Below are positions 42,140 through 46,576 of a DNA stretch of 46,576 bases, in pieces. The translations under genes were made by a program, and so were the position numbers. Origin of the DNA: an uncultured Collinsella sp. (GTDB taxonomy: Bacteria > Actinomycetota > Coriobacteriia > Coriobacteriales > Coriobacteriaceae); contig CAUCTV010000009.1 in assembly GCA_958445895.1 (NCBI GenBank), forward strand, positions 1 to 46,576, read 5' to 3'. Position 1 is the stretch's first letter. The number at the start of each line of letters is the position of its first letter. Below the pieces are notes generated by a model. The model searched no databases and had not been told where the DNA came from. It was given only the letters and a program-made list of their open reading frames with translations.

Positions 42140-43387
42140 TTATGCAAAGCGGGCGACGAGCTCCTGGAGCACGTCGGTCATCTTGACGAGCGAACTGACC
42201 GGGACGAACTCGTTGACGCCGTGGTAGCAATAGCCGCCGGTGGAAAGGTTGGGGCAGGGCAGACCGCGGAACGACAGCTGAGCGCCGTCGGTGCCGCCAC
42301 GAATCGGCAGCACTTGGGGCTCAACGCCGCAGGCAAGGTAGGCTTCCTTGGCAACATCAATAAGCTCGGGATAGTCACGAACGATCTCGGCCATATTTCG
42401 ATACTGCTGCTTAATCTCGACCGTCACGCGCTCCTCACCCAGACGCTGGTTGAGCATCGAGGCGGCGGCATCAATAAGGTCGAGTTTCTGCTGGAACTTG
42501 GCGGCATCGTGATCACGGACGATATAGCGCGCCGTGGCGTGATCGACGGTCGCAGATACACCCTCAAGGTGATAAAAGCCCTCGTAGCCTTCCGTATACT
42601 CCGGGCGCTGCACGTAGGGGAGCAACGCGTTGAAGTCGCAGAACAGATTGCCTGCGTTGACCATACGGCCCTTGGCGTCGCCCGGGTGGATGGACTGGCC
42701 CTCAAAGCGGATGGTCGCCTCGGCGGCGTTAAAGCACTCCCACTCCAGCTCGCCGATGGGGCCGCCGTCGACCGTGTAGGCGTACTTGCAGCCAAAGGTA
42801 TCGATATCCAACAGCTCGGCTCCGTGACCGATCTCCTCGTCAGGGCAGAAGCAAATGCCGAGTGCGGGATGGGGCAGAGAGGGGTCCTGAGCGATACGCG
42901 CGACAAGCGACATGATCTCGGCGACGCCTGCCTTGTCGTCCGCGCCCAGCAGCGTGGTGCCATCGCTGCAGACCAGGTCCTCACCCGCGAGGTCGTTCAG
43001 GGCGGGAAGCTTGGCGGTACTCATGGCAACGGGCTTACCGTCAACCGTGCCGCAGACCAGGTCGCCGCCTTCGTAGTGTACGATGTGCGGCTTCACGCCG
43101 GCGCCCGGTGCAACTTCGGTGGTGTCGAGATGGGCGATCAGGCCAAGGGCGGGCTTGTCCTCAGCGCCCGCACTTGCGGGGATATGCGCGCAGACATAGG
43201 CATGCTCGGTCACGTGGGCATCTTCCGCACCAAGCTCGCGCAGCTCTTCAGCCAGCACGTTGGCAAGGTCAAACTGAACGACGCTCGAGGGTACCTGGTC
43301 GCAGTTTGCATCCTCGGACTGCGTGTTGATCTGGACGTAGCGCAAAAAGCGCTCGAGGACATCGGGGTTCGTGGTGGTGTTTTCCAT
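42140..43387 (-). CDS. pepT: Peptidase T (tripeptide aminopeptidase)
   Basis: 415 residues from ATG 43387 with GGAGC 8 nt upstream; the open frame runs to 43483 but MENTTTNPDVLERFLRYVQINTQS is the family start. M20B marks are present: IAHLDTTEVAPG (zinc His and Asp), LLGADDKAGVAEIM (bridging Asp), PDEEIGHGAELLD (catalytic Glu), and IRGGTDGAQLSFRGLPCPNLSTGG. It cleaves the N-terminal residue from tripeptides in the cytoplasm. It is divergent from the DtxR-type gene across a palindromic site. Confidence 0.95.
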   Translation of the reverse strand: MENTTTNPDVLERFLRYVQINTQSEDANCDQVPSSVVQFDLANVLAEELRELGAEDAHVTEHAYVCAHIPASAGAEDKPALGLIAHLDTTEVAPGAGVKPHIVHYEGGDLVCGTVDGKPVAMSTAKLPALNDLAGEDLVCSDGTTLLGADDKAGVAEIMSLVARIAQDPSLPHPALGICFCPDEEIGHGAELLDIDTFGCKYAYTVDGGPIGELEWECFNAAEATIRFEGQSIHPGDAKGRMVNAGNLFCDFNALLPYVQRPEYTEGYEGFYHLEGVSATVDHATARYIVRDHDAAKFQQKLDLIDAAASMLNQRLGEERVTVEIKQQYRNMAEIVRDYPELIDVAKEAYLACGVEPQVLPIRGGTDGAQLSFRGLPCPNLSTGGYCYHGVNEFVPVSSLVKMTDVLQELVARFA

Positions 43388-43434
43388 AAAGACCGCTCCA
43401 ATCTTGGTCGTCGTGTGCAACAAGAACTCTAGCA

Positions 43435-43476
43435 CGGTATGCCACGGCATACCGCGACGCTTGGATGGGGTAGAAT
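43435..43476 (+). promoter_or_regulatory. Palindromic operator and -10 box before the DtxR-family gene
   Basis: A perfect 9-bp inverted repeat with 2-nt centre, core GGTATGCC-AC-GGCATACC (43435-43454), covers the -35 position of a promoter whose -10 TAGAAT is at 43471-43476. It fits a repressor site of DtxR/MntR size. The adjacent regulator may bind here to control itself and perhaps pepT. Confidence 0.62.
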
Positions 43477-43507
43477 CAGCCATTGAATGCAGAAGGGACG
43501 GAAGATC

Positions 43508-43930
43508 ATGGATACGACAAATAGCTCGCGCGAACTACATCTGACGGTGGCGAACGAAGACTACTTGGAGTGCATGGTTCGCATTGAAAGCGAAGAGGGG
43601 GAAACCAACGGCGTGCGATCGGTCGACATCGCGCAGCGCCTTGGCGTCTCCAAGGCATCGGTCAATAAAGCGGTTTCGGCGCTCAAGGCATCCGAGCTTG
43701 TCGAGCAATCGCACTACGGCAAGGTAGTCCTGACCGATCGCGGCCGCGAGGTTGGCACGGCTATCTGGTACCGTCATCGCCTCGTCCGCACGTTTTTGGT
43801 TCAGGAGCTCGGTGTCGAATTTGAGCGAGCCGATTCCGAGGCCTGCATGATGGAGCATGCGCTATCCGAGGACACGATGAACCGCTGGCTCGCCTATCTC
43901 GAAAAGCAGGGAATCAGCGTCGAGGAATAG
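43508..43930 (+). CDS. DtxR/MntR-family metal-dependent regulator
   Basis: 140 residues from ATG 43508. The winged HTH (NEDYLECMVRIESEEGETNGVRSVDIAQRLGVSKASVNKAVSAL) and the metal-binding/dimer helices (YRHRLVRTFLVQELGVEFERADSEACMMEHALSEDTMNRW, with Cys, Glu and His ligands) are standard. There is no C-terminal SH3 domain, so the protein is of MntR size. It should bind Mn2+ or Fe2+ and repress uptake genes. No metal transporter is next to it. A good palindrome stands just upstream. Confidence 0.85.
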   Translation: MDTTNSSRELHLTVANEDYLECMVRIESEEGETNGVRSVDIAQRLGVSKASVNKAVSALKASELVEQSHYGKVVLTDRGREVGTAIWYRHRLVRTFLVQELGVEFERADSEACMMEHALSEDTMNRWLAYLEKQGISVEE

Positions 43931-43940
43931 CGGGATATAT

Positions 43941-44834
43941 ATGGATACGAGTTATTACAATCGCTTTGGTGCCGAGGAACTTACGCGCCGCTTGTCGAGC
44001 GAGACCTTGTTGGCGCAGGGCCCCATGGGCAGTGTTCTGTTGAGTGAGTACGACGCCGCCGATATTCCACCGGCGTTTTGGAATCTGGCAGAGCCGCAGA
44101 CCGTTTCTCGTATCCATCGCTTGTATGTCGCCGCCGGCGCGCAGGTACTCATTACCAATACCTTTCAGGCATCAAGCTATGCCCTCAAGCACGACCAGAT
44201 TGCGCCGTCCGTGGCGGAGGTCAATCGCGGGGCCGTCGACGATGCCCGCCAGGCGCACCCTCAGCTGCTGCTGGGCTCGATGGGTCCGATCGGTATTGAG
44301 TGGTTTGCCGAGGACTCGGCCGAGTTTCGTGAGATCCGAGGCATTGCGCGCGAACAGGCGCACGCCTTGCTCAATGCCGGCGTTGACGGTCTGCTGATCG
44401 AGACGGTGACGTCTATCCGTAATCTGCAGCCCATGCTTGCCGGCGCCCGAGATGCCGCCGACGGCATGCCTGTTCTGGTGAGTTTTGTCGTTGACGATAA
44501 AGGCGACCTGCTGGGCGATGGCCTCAACATCGAGGCAGCCGTTTTGTACGCCGAAAAACACGGCGCAAACTCGGTTGGTGTTAATTGCTGTTCGCTTGCG
44601 GCCGCGAATGCGGCGGTGCCCAGGATGGTTGCATCGGCGACTACTCCCGTCACGGTGCGTCCCAACGTAGGCGATCCGGTCCAGACTCAGGATGGCCCCG
44701 TATGGCACGAGAACCCTGAAGCTTTCGCGCGCGCATGCATCGAATGGAGACATGCCGGTGCCGCAATGGTGGGCAGTTGCTGTGGAACCACGGCAATCAC
44801 TACGGCAGCGATGGCCGAGGCGCTCGATATATAA
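43941..44834 (+). CDS. Homocysteine S-methyltransferase domain protein
   Basis: 297 residues. The barrel begins with LLAQGPMGSVLLS. Zinc-binding cysteines are in GVNCCS (near 219-220) and MVGSCCGTT (near 280-281), as in betaine/S-methylmethionine homocysteine methyltransferases and the N-terminal part of MetH. It would transfer a methyl group to homocysteine; the donor is unknown. As a stand-alone domain it resembles MmuM or the bacterial MetH N-module. It starts 10 bp after the DtxR-type gene, so the two are probably one transcript. Confidence 0.85.
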   Translation: MDTSYYNRFGAEELTRRLSSETLLAQGPMGSVLLSEYDAADIPPAFWNLAEPQTVSRIHRLYVAAGAQVLITNTFQASSYALKHDQIAPSVAEVNRGAVDDARQAHPQLLLGSMGPIGIEWFAEDSAEFREIRGIAREQAHALLNAGVDGLLIETVTSIRNLQPMLAGARDAADGMPVLVSFVVDDKGDLLGDGLNIEAAVLYAEKHGANSVGVNCCSLAAANAAVPRMVASATTPVTVRPNVGDPVQTQDGPVWHENPEAFARACIEWRHAGAAMVGSCCGTTAITTAAMAEALDI

Positions 44835-44839
44835 AGGGC

Positions 44840-44868
44840 AAAACCGCTCCATACGGGGCGGTTTTTTT
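44840..44868 (+). terminator. Terminator after the homocysteine methyltransferase gene
   Basis: AAAACCGCTCC (44840-44850) pairs with GGGGCGGTTTT (44855-44865) through one G-T pair around ATAC, followed by a run of T (44862-44868). It is a standard intrinsic terminator. Confidence 0.85.
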
Positions 44869-44992
44869 ATTGCCTGCATGTCCTCGGCAGCATTTGCCCA
44901 AATGGTGAATGCTGGTACCGGCAGGTTGCCGGGTGCGTGCTGCGGGTATACCTCATGCGTACCATGATCCAAACACTGCGAGGTGTCTGCGC

Positions 44993-46393
44993 GTGTGCGC
45001 GATAATTCATTTTGGAACTGACGGTTGGCGCGCTCGCGTCGATGAGGACTTCACTGCCGATAACGTTGCCCGTATCGCCGATGCCGTCGGCGAGTTGTGG
45101 CAAAAGACCAATCCGGGCAAAACGGTATATATAGGGTTCGACACTCGGCCCTTAGCGCGCGAGTTCGCTGAGCTTGCGGCAGGCGTGCTTGCCGCTCACG
45201 GATTGGACGCAGTGCTCGCATCTCGGCCTGTTCCGACCCCCGCCCTTACGTGGGCGGCGGCGTATGACGGCGAGGCCTGCGGTGCGCTCATGGTGACGGG
45301 ATCCCATCATCCGCAGGGGTATCTGTGCCTTAAGCTGCGCATGGGAGATGGCTCGACGGCCAATCAGGATGTCATCGAAGAGCTCGAAGAGACTATGGCC
45401 CCCGAGCCGATGGGGATCGAGGAACGCTATCGCACCGCGGATATTATTCCTGACTATATGCAGGCGGTGGCATCGTTTGTCGATGCCGAGGCCATTCGAG
45501 CCGCTCACCTGCGTGTGGTAGTTGACCCCATGGGCGGCGCGGCCCAGGGATATCTTGCCGACCTGCTGCGGGAGCTAGGCGTCGAGGTGCACGAGATTCA
45601 TGCCGGACAGTCGTCCGATCAAGAGGACATTTGCCCCGACCCTGTTGAGCCGTGGGTGGACGCTTGCGAGCGTGCGGTTGTCGAGGACGGGGCGTGCGCA
45701 GGCCTGGTGACCGACGGCGATGCCGACCGTATCGGTGCGGTCGACGAACGCGGTAGATATATTCATCCGCATCAAATCATGGCGCTTGTTTTGGGCGACC
45801 TCGTTCAATTCCGCAATTTGGAGGGGCGTGTCGTCGTCAATCTCTCGTGCTCGACGCTCGTGCGTCGCATTGCCGAGGCGCTTGGCTGTCGTGTGACCGT
45901 TAAGCCGGTCGGTTTCAAATATATAGCTGCAGAGATGAAGAAGGGCGGCGTCCTCATGGGAGGCGAGGAGGCCGGCGGTATCGGCATCGCCGCGCATATG
46001 CCTGAGCGTGATGGAATCCTTGCTTGTCTGATTCTGTGTGAGCTTATGGCAAAGACGGGCGCGCCTTTGGGCGTTTTGGTCGATCAGCTCGAGGCCAGTT
46101 TTGGTAAGACGAGCTATGGGCGTCGCGATTTGCGCCTTGAGGCCGAAGACGCCGAATCGCTGCGAACGCTGCTTCCTGGCATGAATCCTAAATCGATTTG
46201 CGGCAAGGCGCCGCAGGCTGTAAGCCATATGGATGGTTTACGTTTGGCATTCGAGGATGACACCTGGCTGCTGATCCGCCCCAGCGGGACCGAACCGGTG
46301 GTTCGCGTATACGCCGAGGGGTTCTCGGTGGAGGAGCGCGATGAGTTGCTCGATGCCGGCTGTGCCTTGGCTAAGGGAGCCTATCAGCTTTAG
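44993..46393 (+). CDS. Phosphohexomutase (phosphoglucomutase/phosphomannomutase family)
   Basis: 466 residues from GTG 44993, with GAGG nine nt upstream, opening IIHFGTDGWRARVDEDF. A longer frame to 44909 lacks similarity to the family. The phosphoserine loop is VTGSHHPQGY, a variant of TASHNP; the Mg2+ loop is DGDADR; the sugar loop is GGEEAGG; the phosphate-binding C-terminus is RPSGTEPVVRVY. It interconverts hexose 1- and 6-phosphates, feeding cell-envelope sugars. Whether glucose, mannose or glucosamine is used is not settled by these motifs. The TASHNP change is unusual. Confidence 0.88.
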   Translation: MCAIIHFGTDGWRARVDEDFTADNVARIADAVGELWQKTNPGKTVYIGFDTRPLAREFAELAAGVLAAHGLDAVLASRPVPTPALTWAAAYDGEACGALMVTGSHHPQGYLCLKLRMGDGSTANQDVIEELEETMAPEPMGIEERYRTADIIPDYMQAVASFVDAEAIRAAHLRVVVDPMGGAAQGYLADLLRELGVEVHEIHAGQSSDQEDICPDPVEPWVDACERAVVEDGACAGLVTDGDADRIGAVDERGRYIHPHQIMALVLGDLVQFRNLEGRVVVNLSCSTLVRRIAEALGCRVTVKPVGFKYIAAEMKKGGVLMGGEEAGGIGIAAHMPERDGILACLILCELMAKTGAPLGVLVDQLEASFGKTSYGRRDLRLEAEDAESLRTLLPGMNPKSICGKAPQAVSHMDGLRLAFEDDTWLLIRPSGTEPVVRVYAEGFSVEERDELLDAGCALAKGAYQL

Positions 46394-46576
46394 CCATATG
46401 ACGCTTCACTATAAAGAGGCCCTCGGTGAGCGGTAGAGAACGGCTGGCAAACGTAAGCAGGGTTTTAATATGTGTAGGAAATGTGTACGCCCAGATTCCC
46501 GCCCCCGGCGCCCCTCCGGTTTGGCAATATATCTCCTTGCCGCGCGGCCCGGTCGGACCGGATCAGCCGCCAGGCG
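46394..46576. other. Terminal region without an identified gene
   Basis: The last 183 bp show no confident gene. A plus-strand frame opens at ATG 46470 and runs off the window (36 Arg-rich codons), but has no good ribosome site. Two small stems are visible: GGCAA/TTGCC near 46520-46540 and CCGGTC/GACCGG near 46548-46561. The region may hold an upstream part of a gene or RNA beyond the edge. Confidence 0.35.

Noticed and set aside
42002..43432. 476-codon plus-strand frame opposite pepT
   Set aside because: pepT motifs on the minus strand are unambiguous, and the plus-strand frame starts inside a terminator and lacks any domain.
46470..46576. Partial gene at the right edge
   Set aside because: Arg-rich translation without motif and no clear ribosome site; too short to support.

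Overview
The window looks like a chromosome segment from a high-GC Gram-positive gut anaerobe of the class Coriobacteriia, most likely Collinsella or a close relative. This rests on codon use strongly biased to G/C at third positions, many GAAAGGAG-type ribosome sites, frequent GTG and TTG starts, an F-type ATP synthase operon in the order atpI-B-E-F-H-A-G-D-C, and gene ends capped by long palindromic repeats. The genus assignment is inference; no marker gene settles it.

Layout. 1-2.2 kb: end of an unknown gene, a small cysteine-rich protein (TIGR04076-like) and an AAA/DUF4143 ATPase flanked on both sides by copies of one palindromic repeat and preceded by three 33-bp-phased repeats. 2.2-10.7 kb: an LMW tyrosine phosphatase and two paralogous alpha-glucoside cassettes (RpiR regulator, GH4 6-phospho-alpha-glucosidase, PTS EIICB) facing each other around 6.8 kb. 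11-12.2 kb: an MFS exporter. 12.3-18.2 kb: an aryl-acid decarboxylation island, made of a two-domain protein (LpdD-like prenyl-FMN chaperone domain fused to an IPP-isomerase-like Nudix domain), a DASS/SLC13 anion transporter, a UbiD decarboxylase close to LpdC-type gallate/protocatechuate decarboxylases, a UbiX flavin prenyltransferase and a MerR regulator. Two promoters in the island share a dyad placed between -35 and -10 as MerR-family activators require. 18.4-24.9 kb: an acidic single-span membrane protein, an aldose-1-epimerase homologue, an amino-acid ABC transporter and an M20 peptidase. 25.2-29.8 kb: prfA, prmC and a Sua5/YrdC gene, the usual neighbourhood, but with a HicAB toxin-antitoxin pair inserted and with extra segments inside PrmC and Sua5. 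29.8-32.1 kb: glycerol kinase and upp. 32.3-39.3 kb: the ATP synthase operon. 39.3-46.4 kb: murA, an LCP ligase, peptidase T, a DtxR/MntR-type regulator, a homocysteine methyltransferase homologue and a phosphohexomutase.

The most novel system is the 12.3-18.2 kb island. UbiD needs prenylated FMN; UbiX makes it from FMN and dimethylallyl monophosphate; LpdD-type proteins are associated with UbiD decarboxylases. Here the chaperone-like domain is fused to a Nudix domain related to IPP isomerase. That domain keeps the metal-ligand positions but has Ala where isomerases have the catalytic Cys. It may therefore supply DMAPP or, more attractively, hydrolyse DMAPP to the DMAP that UbiX uses.

A second theme is intergenic repeats. 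At least four families of palindromic elements sit directly after, or overlap, stop codons. One is a nested composite hairpin of about 140 nt present after the epimerase, prfA and LCP genes.
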